Shown in pieces: positions 18,282-27,180 of a stretch of DNA of 64,000 nucleotides. Location of the stretch: NCBI GenBank assembly GCA_031216755.1, contig JARUHG010000005.1, positions 62,001-126,000 on the forward strand. The letters run 5' to 3'. Each line of letters begins with the position of its first letter. Within the stretch, counting starts at the first letter, position 1. The DNA is from Lysobacter arvi. Lineage in GTDB: Bacteria; Pseudomonadota; Gammaproteobacteria; Xanthomonadales; Xanthomonadaceae. The translations under genes were made by a program, and so were the position numbers. The notes beneath the pieces were generated by a model. It saw only the letters and a list, made by a program, of their open reading frames with translations, searched no databases and had not been told where the DNA came from.

Positions 18282-18749
18282 TCACATCATGTGCGCCAGC
18301 CACAGCATCTCGGGGGCGGCGAGGCGTTCGAACTCCGCGTAGGGCATGCGCACCACTTCGGTGTGGTTGCCCGCGTTGAACGCGATCTCATCCTGATGCG
18401 CCAGGCGCGAATCGATGTAGACCGGCATGCCGTACAGATGCCCGAACGGCGGCATCGCGCCCGGCTCGCAATCGGGGAACGCATCGCGGAATTCCGCCTC
18501 TTCGGCCAGTTCGACGGGCACGCCGCCGAGCGCAAGCGAGAGCCGGTACAGATCGGCGCGATACGTCGCCGGCATCACGACCATCGCAAGCCGTCCGTCG
18601 GCCTTGATCATCACCGTCTTGGCGAAGTGATTGGGCTCCACGCGCACCGCCGATGCGGTTTCGTGCGCGGTGACCGTGCGCGGATGGGTGAGCGTCGTGT
18701 ACGGCGCCTGGCCCTGGTCGAGCAGGTTGTGCAGACGTGGGGAGAGCAT
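18282..18749 (-). CDS. YbaK/EbsC-type aminoacyl-tRNA deacylase
   Basis: Probable trans-editing enzyme that hydrolyses mischarged aminoacyl-tRNA in the cytosol. The 155 residues match the YbaK/ProX fold, with TAHETASAVRVEPNHFAKTV near residue 30 (the family's conserved lysine lies in AKTVMIK) and the GAMPPFGHLYGMPVYID loop near 108. The exact tRNA substrate is not clear from sequence. The start at 18749 has a good ribosome-binding site (ggtggaggacgc), so I prefer it over an in-frame ATG 15 codons upstream. Confidence 0.85.
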   Translation of the reverse strand: MLSPRLHNLLDQGQAPYTTLTHPRTVTAHETASAVRVEPNHFAKTVMIKADGRLAMVVMPATYRADLYRLSLALGGVPVELAEEAEFRDAFPDCEPGAMPPFGHLYGMPVYIDSRLAHQDEIAFNAGNHTEVVRMPYAEFERLAAPEMLWLAHMM

Positions 18750-19002
18750 GGCGTCCTCCACCCGATGTGCCACGTCGCCCGCGTTCCATCGCATTCGCGT
18801 GGCTGGCGAACCGGCGCGTCCGGTCCTGGTCGCGCCGCCCGATGCACGGCGTGAGCCGGCACCGGGACGGAGCTTACGGGCATCGCGCGTAAGGCGGCGT
18901 GCAGGGGGCGGCGCTTGCTAGCGCCTCTTGCGCTGCGCCAGACCCGTCTCCCGTACGCGTTAGACGCCCGCTATCCGCGCGCGCTCCTGTGAGCCATGGC
19001 AC

Positions 19003-19728
19003 TCAATTCCACTTCGGCATCTTCGATGGATCCAGCCCACCGACCTCGAACACCGCCGTGCGCGTGCCGCCCGCCTTCACCGGAAACTCGATGGCGATGA
19101 CCTTCGCGGCCTTGACGGTGCGCCACAGCATCTTTTCATCCTCGATGAACATCGCGATGGCCTCGTCGGTCTTCGGGCGGCTGGCGTCCACGCGCCTGGG
19201 TTCGGCGTCGTCGACCTTCAGCTTGACCTTGCAGCCGCCGTAGCAGTCGAAATCGCCCTTTTCCAGCACGAGGTAGCTGCTGCGCCCCCAGTCGGGACGA
19301 TCGCGGAAGATCAGCTGCACCGGGCGCGGACCGCTGCCGTCGGTGTCCACGGTCTCCCTGGCGTAGATCGACGCCGATACCTGCTCGCCCTTCCCCACCG
19401 GCTGCGATTGATAAGTCCACAACGCGGCGGTGCGGCGCTGCTCGCGCGCCTGCGCGGCCTTCTCACGGACCTCGTTGTAACGCGGTTCGATGCGACCGAA
19501 GGCGGCGCTCGCCGGGTACTTCGCAGCCAGCACGTCGCCGTGCGCACGTGCGAGTTCCCAGTTCTGCTTGCCGTATTCGGCCTCGAACGAGTTCGCCATC
19601 TCGTCGGCGGCCTGCTCCTGCGCGGCGGCCTGCGCCGCGGCTTCGGCCTTCGGATCGCCCGCGGGCTGGCACGCGGCGAGCGCGCCTGCGAGCACGATGG
19701 CGGAGCACGTGGTTGCAGCAAGCTTCAT
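19003..19728 (-). CDS. Hypothetical lipoprotein
   Basis: A 241-residue protein of unknown function. It has a clear lipoprotein signal (IVLAGALAAC, Cys near residue 22) followed by an Ala/Gln/Glu-rich segment (~30-55) likely to be helical. Next come a region that could form a helical hairpin (YGKQNWELARAHGDVLAAKY) and a C-terminal beta-rich domain (~130-241) containing FDCYGGCKVKLKVDD. A ribosome-binding sequence (gaggaaag) lies about 9 bases before the ATG. It begins 2 bases after the stop of the upstream hydrolase gene, so the two form an operon. I cannot assign a family. Confidence 0.75.
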   Translation of the reverse strand: MKLAATTCSAIVLAGALAACQPAGDPKAEAAAQAAAQEQAADEMANSFEAEYGKQNWELARAHGDVLAAKYPASAAFGRIEPRYNEVREKAAQAREQRRTAALWTYQSQPVGKGEQVSASIYARETVDTDGSGPRPVQLIFRDRPDWGRSSYLVLEKGDFDCYGGCKVKLKVDDAEPRRVDASRPKTDEAIAMFIEDEKMLWRTVKAAKVIAIEFPVKAGGTRTAVFEVGGLDPSKMPKWN

Positions 19729-19730
19729 CG

Positions 19731-20753
19731 TCACTTTCCTCGTTCGATCAGTTCGATCACGGCCTGCGCGACCGCATCGGGCTTTTCCAGTATCGACATG
19801 TGCCCGCAACCGTCCAGCAGCACGCGTCGCGCCTGCGCAATGCGTTGCGCGTACAGCGCCATGGCGCTCGCGTCGATCACCGCGTCCTGGCGGCACCATA
19901 GCAGCAGCGCGGGCTGGCGGATGTCCGCGGCTTCGTCGCCGGGCAGGAATCGTTCGTCGCCGCGGCCGATCCGGTCCAGCACGCGCTGTTCGAACGCGGC
20001 GTCCTGCCTTCGCCGGGCGATGTAGATGCGATCGGCGGGCCAGGGGATCGTCGGTTTGGCCGCCTCGTCGAAGAACACCGTGTCCAGGTAGCGTTCGAGC
20101 GACGCGTCGTCGTGGACCGCGAACGGGTTCTTTCCGGCGAGCACGTCGATGCCGAAACGGTTGTCGCGGAAGCGCACGCCGGCGGCATCGATCAGGCCGA
20201 CATGCGAAACGCGACTGGGATGCCGCGCCGCGGTGATTGCGGCGATGCCACCGCCCATCGAATGGCCGAGCAGCACGACGCGTTCGTTCGGCGAGACGGC
20301 CTCGACGAAACGCGCGACGCGCGCGCTCTGCGCAAGGAAACCGTAATCGGCGCCGTCGATGCGGTTCGATTCGCCCCAGCCGGGAAGATCGGGCACGACG
20401 ACGCGGTAGCGATCGCGCAATCGCCGCGCGACCGGAAACCAGTTCTCCTTGCTGCCGGTGAAGCCGTGCAGCATCACGATGAGGGGCGCATCGCGCGGGG
20501 TGGCGTCGCTGTAGGCGTAGACCCAGCGATCGTCGCCGATCTGCACGCTCGCCTTCGACAGGCCCGCGGCGATGCGTTGCCGCGTGAAATCGCCGGCGAT
20601 CAGGGCGTAGGGGTTGCGCCAGAGGAAGGCGGCTGCAACGAGCAGCGACGCAACGAGCACGACGGCCGCGGCACGAAACGCGCGGGAACGCGTGACGGTC
20701 ACGCTGCCGCTCCGTGATGACGCGTGCGCGTGGTTGCGGTCATGTCGTGGCAT
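19731..20753 (-). CDS. Membrane-anchored alpha/beta hydrolase
   Basis: Probable esterase or lipase-like hydrolase facing the periplasm. The 340 residues have an N-terminal basic stretch and one membrane helix (~28-45), then an alpha/beta-hydrolase fold. Visible are the oxyanion region VMLHGFTGSKENW, the nucleophile elbow GHSMGG (Ser165), Asp290 (WCRQDAVID) and His318 (DGCGHMS). The substrate is unknown. It is followed directly by the lipoprotein gene. The start at 20753 has no clear ribosome-binding site, and the true start could be up to ~20 codons further in. Confidence 0.87.
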   Translation of the reverse strand: MPRHDRNHAHASSRSGSVTVTRSRAFRAAAVVLVASLLVAAAFLWRNPYALIAGDFTRQRIAAGLSKASVQIGDDRWVYAYSDATPRDAPLIVMLHGFTGSKENWFPVARRLRDRYRVVVPDLPGWGESNRIDGADYGFLAQSARVARFVEAVSPNERVVLLGHSMGGGIAAITAARHPSRVSHVGLIDAAGVRFRDNRFGIDVLAGKNPFAVHDDASLERYLDTVFFDEAAKPTIPWPADRIYIARRRQDAAFEQRVLDRIGRGDERFLPGDEAADIRQPALLLWCRQDAVIDASAMALYAQRIAQARRVLLDGCGHMSILEKPDAVAQAVIELIERGK

Positions 20754-20775
20754 CCCATGTACCGACCCTCAGCCG

Positions 20776-20798
20776 CCCCTCTCCCGGTGGGAGAGGGG
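20776..20798. repeat. GC-rich hairpin (gggagagggg type)
   Basis: A perfect 10-bp inverted repeat, cccctctccc / gggagagggg, with a three-base loop. It lies between the M1 peptidase stop and the hydrolase start on the minus strand. Nearly the same hairpin recurs at 38417-38442. There is no T-tract on the minus side, so it is a dispersed repeat and possibly a 3'-end-stabilising stem rather than a classical terminator. Confidence 0.6.
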
Positions 20799-20831
20799 TC
20801 TTTCGGCGTCCCTTGCGGGATCCCGCTGCGC

Positions 20832-22769
20832 TTACGACTTCGGCTGCTTCGCCTTCGCGATCGTCTCTTCCACAGACTGCGTCGTGATCGGGTGGTAACC
20901 CGCGCGCGCCTTGGCGAAGGTGGATTCGGCCAGCTTCAGCCCTTCGGGCGTTTTCACCAGCTCGGCGTAGGTCGGCATGATCAGCTTGCGACGGCCCACG
21001 CGTGCGATGAACTCCGCGGCGGCCTGGTTCGCCTGCGTGTAGCCGCTGCGCACCGCCAGCGGATACCAGCGCTGCGCGATCTCGCCGTTCGGCGTGCCGG
21101 TGAAGTGGAACGCGGCGTCGAGCGCGGCCAGTTGCCCGGGCTTGAGCGTCTCCGGCATTGCGTCGATGAAGTGCACCCATTCCTGCGTGCTCCACTTGGC
21201 GGTCACGTCCTTGGCCGGCAGCGTGCCGCCGTCGAGCCACGCCTTGCGCGCCGCATCCACCGCGTCGAAGCGCGGCGACGCGGTCCGGGGCGCGGTGTCC
21301 GGCACGCCCGGCTCGTAGATCCACTGGTCCAGCTCGGCCTCGGTGACCTTGCCCGGGTATTTGTCGAGCAGGTTCGCCTTTGCGTACTCGATGAACTTCG
21401 TGGTCGGAATCGACTGGAACGCGAAGTGGTTGAAGTACTCCTTCAGGAACGGATCGAACGCCTCGCGGCCGAAACGCTCTTCCAGGAACTGCAGGAACCA
21501 CGCGCCCTTGGTGTAGACGGTCGAACTGCTCTGGCCGTCCGGATCGGCCAGCGTGCCCGGACGCAGCGCCAGCACCTGCAGCTTGGGATCGAGTTCCTTG
21601 TACTCGGCGGCGAGTTCGTTGCGCGAGATGACCTTCTCCATGTCGGCCGCTTCCTTGCCGTACAGGTCCTCGACGATGCGATTCTCGACGTAGCTGGTGA
21701 AGCCTTCGTTGAGCCAGCTGTCCTTCGGCGTGGAGAACGTCACCAGGTTGCCGGACCAGCTGTGCGCCAGTTCATGCGCGACCAGCGAGACGAGCGACTT
21801 GTCGCCCACGATCACCGTCGGCGTGGCGAAGGTCAGGCGCGGATTCTCCATGCCGCCATACGGGAACGACGGCGGCAGCACGAGGATGTCGTAGCGCTCC
21901 CAGCGGTACGGGCCATACAGCCGCTCGGCGGTCTGCATCATGCGGTCGGTGTCGACGAACTCGTCGGCGGCCTTCTTCACCATGCCCGGCTCGGCCCACA
22001 CGCCGGCGCGTTCGCTGATCGGCTGGAAGACCAGGTCGCCCGCGGCGATCGCCAGCAGGTACGACGGGATCTTCTGCGGCATCTTGAAACTGTAGTCGCC
22101 GTCGCGCGTGGCCTTGGGATCGTTGTCGGCGCTCATCAGCACCATCGCATCCTGCGGCGCGGTCACGTGCGCGGTGTAGGTGAAGCGCACGCGCGGCGTG
22201 TCCTGCAGCGGCACCCACGAACGCGCGTGGATCTGCTGCGACTGGCTGAACATGAAAGGCGTCTTCTTGCCCTGCGTCATTTCCGGCGTGAGCCACTGCA
22301 GGCCCGACGCGTCCGGCGAGGTGCGGTACGTGACGCGGATGCGCGGATTGCGCTGCGGCGCCTCGATGGTGAGCTTGCTGCCGAGCACCTTGTCCTTGTC
22401 GCCCAGCGCGAACTTCAGGTCCTCCCACTTGCCGTCGCTGCGCTCGCCGACGACCTTCTCGATGGTGAGATCGCGCGTGTCCAGCACCAGCTGCGTCGCC
22501 TTCGGGTCGAGCCACTCCAGCGTGTAGGTCGCGCTGCCGCCGAGCTGTCGCTGGTCGAAGTCGACCTTCAGTTCCAGCGCGAGGTCATCGATGCGGACCT
22601 TGTCCGGTTCGGCGAAGGAGTATTCGTCCACTTCGGCGGCGGTCTTCTGGTCGGCGGTGGAAGCGGCGGCGGCGTCCTTGGCGGCGGTACCCGCGGGCGG
22701 CGCGGCATCACGCGAACAACCGGCGGCGAGGGCGGCGGCAAGGCACAGGGTCAGCATCGAATAACGCAT
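20832..22769 (-). CDS. M1 family aminopeptidase, lipoprotein
   Basis: Zinc metallopeptidase that removes N-terminal amino acids from peptides, here probably at the periplasmic or outer-membrane face. The 645 residues start with a lipobox (ALAAGC, Cys18). They contain the substrate-recognition motif GGMEN near residue 303 and the zinc site HELAH (His332, Glu333, His336) with the third ligand Glu355 in WLNEGF. A C-terminal helical domain like that of leukotriene-A4 hydrolase follows (from ~455). The Ala/Asp/Lys linker after the lipobox is typical of xanthomonad secreted peptidases. It is divergent from the trehalase gene, with only about 115 bases shared for both promoters. Confidence 0.93.
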   Translation of the reverse strand: MRYSMLTLCLAAALAAGCSRDAAPPAGTAAKDAAAASTADQKTAAEVDEYSFAEPDKVRIDDLALELKVDFDQRQLGGSATYTLEWLDPKATQLVLDTRDLTIEKVVGERSDGKWEDLKFALGDKDKVLGSKLTIEAPQRNPRIRVTYRTSPDASGLQWLTPEMTQGKKTPFMFSQSQQIHARSWVPLQDTPRVRFTYTAHVTAPQDAMVLMSADNDPKATRDGDYSFKMPQKIPSYLLAIAAGDLVFQPISERAGVWAEPGMVKKAADEFVDTDRMMQTAERLYGPYRWERYDILVLPPSFPYGGMENPRLTFATPTVIVGDKSLVSLVAHELAHSWSGNLVTFSTPKDSWLNEGFTSYVENRIVEDLYGKEAADMEKVISRNELAAEYKELDPKLQVLALRPGTLADPDGQSSSTVYTKGAWFLQFLEERFGREAFDPFLKEYFNHFAFQSIPTTKFIEYAKANLLDKYPGKVTEAELDQWIYEPGVPDTAPRTASPRFDAVDAARKAWLDGGTLPAKDVTAKWSTQEWVHFIDAMPETLKPGQLAALDAAFHFTGTPNGEIAQRWYPLAVRSGYTQANQAAAEFIARVGRRKLIMPTYAELVKTPEGLKLAESTFAKARAGYHPITTQSVEETIAKAKQPKS

Positions 22770-22884
22770 GGGAGAACCGGATCTGGCGGGTGAGCGGGCG
22801 AGTGTAGCGCGGTGCGGCGCCCCGCCTCACGCCGCGCCGATGCGTGGGCCCCTACCCTGCGCCGACCGTCGCCCGGAGCCGGAT

Positions 22885-24546
22885 GTGAGCCCACGCCGCC
22901 TCGAACACGCCCTGCGCACCGCCCTCGTCGTCCTGTCGCTCGCGAGCGCGGCCGCGTGCGCGCCAGCGACGCATCCGCCGCGCGCCAGCGCGCCGGAACC
23001 CACGCAGCGCCCGGCGCCCTCCGAAACGCCCGATCGCGCCTATCCGGCGTTGTTCGCCGCGGTGCAGCAGGCGGAACTCTTCGACGACCAGAAAACCTTC
23101 GCCGACGCGCGTCCCCGGCGCGAGCCCGACCAGGTACAGGCGGACTTCCTCGCAAGACGCGACGAATCCGGTTTCGACCTTGCGGCGTTCGTGCACGCGA
23201 ACTTCGATGTCCCCGCGCCGGTCGCGACGACGGACGTGAAGGTGGGTCGCACGCTCGCCGCGCACATCGACGGATTGTGGCCGCACCTCACGCGTACCGA
23301 TCCCGCGCCGAAGCCGCACGACAGCCGCCTCGCGCTGCCGCACGCCTACGTCGTGCCCGGTGGACGCTTTCGCGAGATGTATTACTGGGATTCGTATTTC
23401 ACGATGCTCGGACTGGTCGAGAGCGGCGAGCGCGAACGGGCGCGCGACCTGCTCGCGAACTTCGCCGCGTTGATCGACGCGTACGGCCACATTCCGAATG
23501 GCGCGCGCACGTACTACCTCAGCCGCTCGCAGCCGCCGTATTTCTCGCACATGGTCGAACTGGAGGCGCGCATCGACGGCGACACGGTGTACCGCCGCTA
23601 CCTGCCGCAGCTGCGTCGCGAGCATGCGTTCTGGATGCAGGGCGCGCAGGCGCTCGCGCCCGGCGGGGCGACGCGGCGCGTCGTGCGGCTTGCCGACGGC
23701 AGCGTCCTGAACCGCTACTGGGACGACCTCGACACGCCGCGACCGGAAGCGTGGCTGCACGACGTGCGCACCGCCGCGAGCGCGCCGGATCGCCCGCCCA
23801 CGCAGGTCTTCCGCGAGTTGCGTGCCGGCGCCGAAAGCGGCTGGGACTACTCCAGTCGCTGGCTGGGCGATCGCCGCACGCTGGGCACCATCCGCACGAC
23901 CGAACTGCTTCCGGTCGATCTCAACAGCCTGATGCACCACCTCGAAGCGACCATCGCGCTGGCGTGCGCCAAGGATGCGCAGCCCGACTGCGCACGCGAG
24001 TTCGACCAGCGCGCGGCGCAACGTGCGGCCGCGATCGAAGCGCACCTGTGGAACGCGAAGGGGTTTTACGCCGATTACGACTGGAAACACCGCACCGTCA
24101 GCACGCAGGTGACGGCGGCGGCGCTGTATCCGCTGTTCGCCGGCATCGCGTCGCCGCAGCGGGCGAAGCTCACCGCAACCACCGCGCGCACGCAGTTGTT
24201 GCAACCCGGTGGCCTGCTCACCACCACGCTGCGCACCGGGCAGCAATGGGATGCGCCCAACGCCTGGGCGCCGTTGCAATGGGTGGCGGTCGAAGGCCTC
24301 GCTCGCTACGGCGAGGACGCGTTGGCGAAGGACATCGCGACGAACTTCCTCGGCGAAGTGCAGCGCGTGTTCGACGAGCGCCACAAGCTGGTCGAGAAGT
24401 ACGACGCGACCGGCCGTGCGCACGGCGGTGGCGGGGAGTACCCGCTCCAGGACGGGTTCGGCTGGACGAACGGCGTCGTCCGCGCGTTGCTGGTCCGATA
24501 TCCGCCCAACAGCACGGCGCATCCGAAGCATCCCGACGGACCTTGA
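22885..24546 (+). CDS. Trehalase (GH37), predicted lipoprotein
   Basis: Splits trehalose into two glucose molecules outside the cytosol. The 553 residues include trehalase signature 1 at 158-171 (PGGRFREMYYWDSY) and signature 2 at ~453 (QQWDAPNAWAPLQW), with a glycine-rich GGGGEYPLQDGFGWTNG segment near the C-terminus. I chose the GTG at 22885 because it has a ribosome-binding sequence (ggag) six bases upstream and creates a lipobox (LASAAAC), followed by a Pro/Ala linker. In-frame ATGs at 22768 and 22840 are alternatives. It is therefore probably lipid-anchored, unlike the soluble periplasmic TreA of E. coli. Confidence 0.92.
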   Translation: MSPRRLEHALRTALVVLSLASAAACAPATHPPRASAPEPTQRPAPSETPDRAYPALFAAVQQAELFDDQKTFADARPRREPDQVQADFLARRDESGFDLAAFVHANFDVPAPVATTDVKVGRTLAAHIDGLWPHLTRTDPAPKPHDSRLALPHAYVVPGGRFREMYYWDSYFTMLGLVESGERERARDLLANFAALIDAYGHIPNGARTYYLSRSQPPYFSHMVELEARIDGDTVYRRYLPQLRREHAFWMQGAQALAPGGATRRVVRLADGSVLNRYWDDLDTPRPEAWLHDVRTAASAPDRPPTQVFRELRAGAESGWDYSSRWLGDRRTLGTIRTTELLPVDLNSLMHHLEATIALACAKDAQPDCAREFDQRAAQRAAAIEAHLWNAKGFYADYDWKHRTVSTQVTAAALYPLFAGIASPQRAKLTATTARTQLLQPGGLLTTTLRTGQQWDAPNAWAPLQWVAVEGLARYGEDALAKDIATNFLGEVQRVFDERHKLVEKYDATGRAHGGGGEYPLQDGFGWTNGVVRALLVRYPPNSTAHPKHPDGP

Positions 24547-24550
24547 TCGT

Positions 24551-24571
24551 CATTCCCGAGAAGGCGGGAAC
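24551..24571. repeat. Short inverted repeat (ttcccg / cgggaa)
   Basis: A 6-bp stem with a six-base loop just after the trehalase stop, in the convergent gap with ubiE. Its core resembles the longer hairpins between hslV and hslU, so it is probably a decayed copy of the same dispersed repeat. The remainder of the gap (24572-24653) holds further partial gggaa/ttccc words and no gene. Confidence 0.4.
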
Positions 24572-24653
24572 GACGACGATGGGGTTCACCGTGCGGGGAG
24601 TTCCCGCACGCGCCGGGCCTGGGTCCTCGTTTTCGCCGGGACGACGGCGGACG

Positions 24654-25427
24654 TCAGACCTTGTAACCCGTATGGATCGCCACGATCCCAGCCGACAGGT
24701 TGCGGTAATCGCAGCGCGCGAAACCGGCCGCCTGCATCATCGCCTTCAGTTCGTCCTGCGGCGGGTGCTTGCGGATGCTTTCGGCCAGGTACTGGTAGCT
24801 GTCGGCGTCGTTGGCGAACAGCTTGCCCAGTCGCGGCAGCACCTTGAACGAATGGAAGTCGTAGATCGGCTTGAACCACTCGGCCTTCACTTCCGAGAAC
24901 TCGAGCACGCGCACCTGCCCGCCCACCTTCAGAACGCGATGCATCTCGCGCAGCGCGGCGTCCTTGTCGGTGACGTTGCGCAGGCCGAAGGCGATGGTCA
25001 CCAGGTCGAAGCTTCCGTCGGGGAACGGCAGCTTCTCGGCGTTCATCTGGACGTATTCGAAGCCGGCGACCTTGCCCATGTCGGTCATGCGGTCGCGGCC
25101 GACGCGCAGCATCGCGCCGTTGATGTCGCCCAGCACGATGCTGCCCGCATCGCCCACGCGATCGCGCAGCAGCAACGCGATGTCGCCGGTGCCACCGGCC
25201 AGGTCGAGCACGCGGTCGCCGCGCTTGACCTGGCAGGTGCCGACGAAATAGCGCTTCCACACGCGGTGGATGCCCATCGACATCAGGTCGTTCATCAGGT
25301 CGTAGTTGCTCGCGACGGACGAAAAGACCTGGCCGACGAGCTTCTGCTTTTCGCCGACGGGGACGTCGCGGAAACCGAAGTGGGTCGTGCCGGAGGTGGC
25401 GTCCGGCTTCTGGCGGGGATCGTTCAT
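24654..25427 (-). CDS. ubiE: Demethylmenaquinone / 2-octaprenyl-methoxybenzoquinol methyltransferase
   Basis: S-adenosylmethionine-dependent C-methyltransferase of ubiquinone (and, where present, menaquinone) biosynthesis. The 257 residues include the family opening THFGFRDVPVGEKQKLVGQV and FSSVASNYDLMND, the SAM loop VLDLAGGTGDIALLL, and the second signature AFGLRNVTDKDAALREMHRV. It appears to be full length. The start MNDPRQKP at 25427 was preferred; an in-frame ATG lies 11 codons upstream. It is transcribed alone on the minus strand, divergent from the efflux pair. Confidence 0.95.
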   Translation of the reverse strand: MNDPRQKPDATSGTTHFGFRDVPVGEKQKLVGQVFSSVASNYDLMNDLMSMGIHRVWKRYFVGTCQVKRGDRVLDLAGGTGDIALLLRDRVGDAGSIVLGDINGAMLRVGRDRMTDMGKVAGFEYVQMNAEKLPFPDGSFDLVTIAFGLRNVTDKDAALREMHRVLKVGGQVRVLEFSEVKAEWFKPIYDFHSFKVLPRLGKLFANDADSYQYLAESIRKHPPQDELKAMMQAAGFARCDYRNLSAGIVAIHTGYKV

Positions 25428-25521
25428 GCGCCGATTATCGCACCCCGTGCGAGAATTCACCGTCGCCGGCCGGCCCCCGCCGTCCGTCGCCCACGCCGCG
25501 CCAGGGAGGACGTCCGCGCCG

Positions 25522-27180
25522 ATGAGCCGTTACGCGCCGCGCGAGTGGGCCGAGCACGAACGCCCGAGGATCCCCGGCTCGCCCTCCACCCCGCTGCATT
25601 CGCCGCGCCGCCGGGCGGCCTTCGCCCTGGTGGGGTTCATCGTGGCGATCACCGGCGGACTCGGCAACGCGCTGGTCACGGCCAACCTGCTGAACCTGCA
25701 GGGCGCGCTCGGCGCGACCGCGGCCGAGGTGCAGTGGCTGCCCGCGGCGTACGTGATGACCAATGCCTCGGTGAACCTGATCCTGGTGAAGTTCCGGCAG
25801 CAGTTCGGGCTTCGCGCGTTTACCGAAGTGTTCCTCGGGCTGTACGCGCTGGTGGCGTTCGCGCACCTGTTCGTGCACGGGCTGGAATCGGCCATCGCCG
25901 TGCGCGCCGCACACGGCATCGCCGGCGCGGCGCTGAGCACGCTGGGGCTGTACTACATGATGCAGGCCTTTCCCGCCGCGCATCGCCTGCGCGGGCTGGT
26001 GGTCGGCATCGGCGTGGCCCAGCTGGCGACGCCGCTGGCGCGCATCTTCTCGGCCGAACTGCTGGAGTTCGGCGATTGGCGCGGGCTGTACCTGTTCGAA
26101 CTCGGGCTGGCGCTGGTCGCCCTCGGTGGCGTGCTGATGCTGCGGCTGCCGCCGAGCGATCGCATGAAGGTGTTCGAGAAGACCGATTTCCTCACCTTCG
26201 CGCTGTTCGCGCCCGGCATGGCGCTGCTGTGCGCGGTGCTGTCCCTGGGGCGGATCGACTGGTGGTTCGATGCGCCATGGATCGGATGGGCGCTGTCGGG
26301 TGCGATCGTGCTGCTCACCGGCGCGATCGCGGTCGAGCATTTCCGCGCCAATCCATTGATCAACACGCGCTGGCTCGCGAGCGGCACGATGGTGCGCCTG
26401 GGCGTGTCGGTGCTGCTGATCCGGTTCGCGCTCTCCGAGCAGAGCACCGGCGCGGTGGGCTTCATGCAGGCGCTGGGCCTGACCAACGACCAGATGCACG
26501 GCATGTTCGCGATGGTCGCGCTGGGCTGTGCGCTGGGCATCGTCGCCAGCGCGCTCACCATCGTGCCCGGGCGCATGATCGTTCCGTCCTCCATCGCGCT
26601 GGCGTGCATCGCCGCTGGCGCATTGCTGGACGCGCATTCCACCAACCTCACGCGTCCGCAGAACATGATGCTGAGCCAGTTCCTGATCGGCTTCGGGAGC
26701 ACGTATTTCCTCGGTCCGGCGATGATCCTGGGCATGGGGCAGGTCATCGCGCAGCCGCGCAACCTCATCACCTTCGTGGTGCTGTTCGGCATGGCGCAGA
26801 ACCTGGGCGGACTGGTCGGCACCGCCGCGCTGGGCACGTTCCAGACCGCGCGCGAGAAGTATCATTCCAGCCAGCTCGTCGAGCACCTCACGATGCAGGA
26901 TCCGCTCGTCGCCGCGCGCGTGCAGGCCGGAGCGGCCGCGTATGCGCCGGAGATCGCCGATCCGGCCGCGCGAAATGCGCTGGGCATGCGGGCGCTGGGC
27001 GCGGCGGCTTCACGCGAGGCGAACGTGCTGGCCTACAACGATGTGTTCCTGCTGATCGCCGCCATCGCACTGCTCACGATGGCGTGGATGCTGATCCATC
27101 GCCTCCGCCTGTTGAAACGCGACCGCGCGCTCGCCCGTGCGGCCGCATCCTCCCCTTCCGTCGCGACGCCCGCGCCATGA
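25522..27180 (+). CDS. MFS transporter, EmrB/DHA2 type
   Basis: Proton-driven inner-membrane transporter, probably exporting drugs or other hydrophobic compounds through a tripartite channel. The 552 residues form about 14 hydrophobic segments, the DHA2 number. There is an N-terminal substrate-channel region with LQGALGATAAEVQWLPAAYV (a typical EmrB motif) and a cytosolic basic tail. The start at 25522 has a strong ribosome-binding sequence (agggagga), though about 11 bases away. Its stop overlaps the start of the HlyD-family gene (ATGA). No outer-membrane partner is next to it, so a TolC-type protein elsewhere would be needed. Confidence 0.88.
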   Translation: MSRYAPREWAEHERPRIPGSPSTPLHSPRRRAAFALVGFIVAITGGLGNALVTANLLNLQGALGATAAEVQWLPAAYVMTNASVNLILVKFRQQFGLRAFTEVFLGLYALVAFAHLFVHGLESAIAVRAAHGIAGAALSTLGLYYMMQAFPAAHRLRGLVVGIGVAQLATPLARIFSAELLEFGDWRGLYLFELGLALVALGGVLMLRLPPSDRMKVFEKTDFLTFALFAPGMALLCAVLSLGRIDWWFDAPWIGWALSGAIVLLTGAIAVEHFRANPLINTRWLASGTMVRLGVSVLLIRFALSEQSTGAVGFMQALGLTNDQMHGMFAMVALGCALGIVASALTIVPGRMIVPSSIALACIAAGALLDAHSTNLTRPQNMMLSQFLIGFGSTYFLGPAMILGMGQVIAQPRNLITFVVLFGMAQNLGGLVGTAALGTFQTAREKYHSSQLVEHLTMQDPLVAARVQAGAAAYAPEIADPAARNALGMRALGAAASREANVLAYNDVFLLIAAIALLTMAWMLIHRLRLLKRDRALARAAASSPSVATPAP

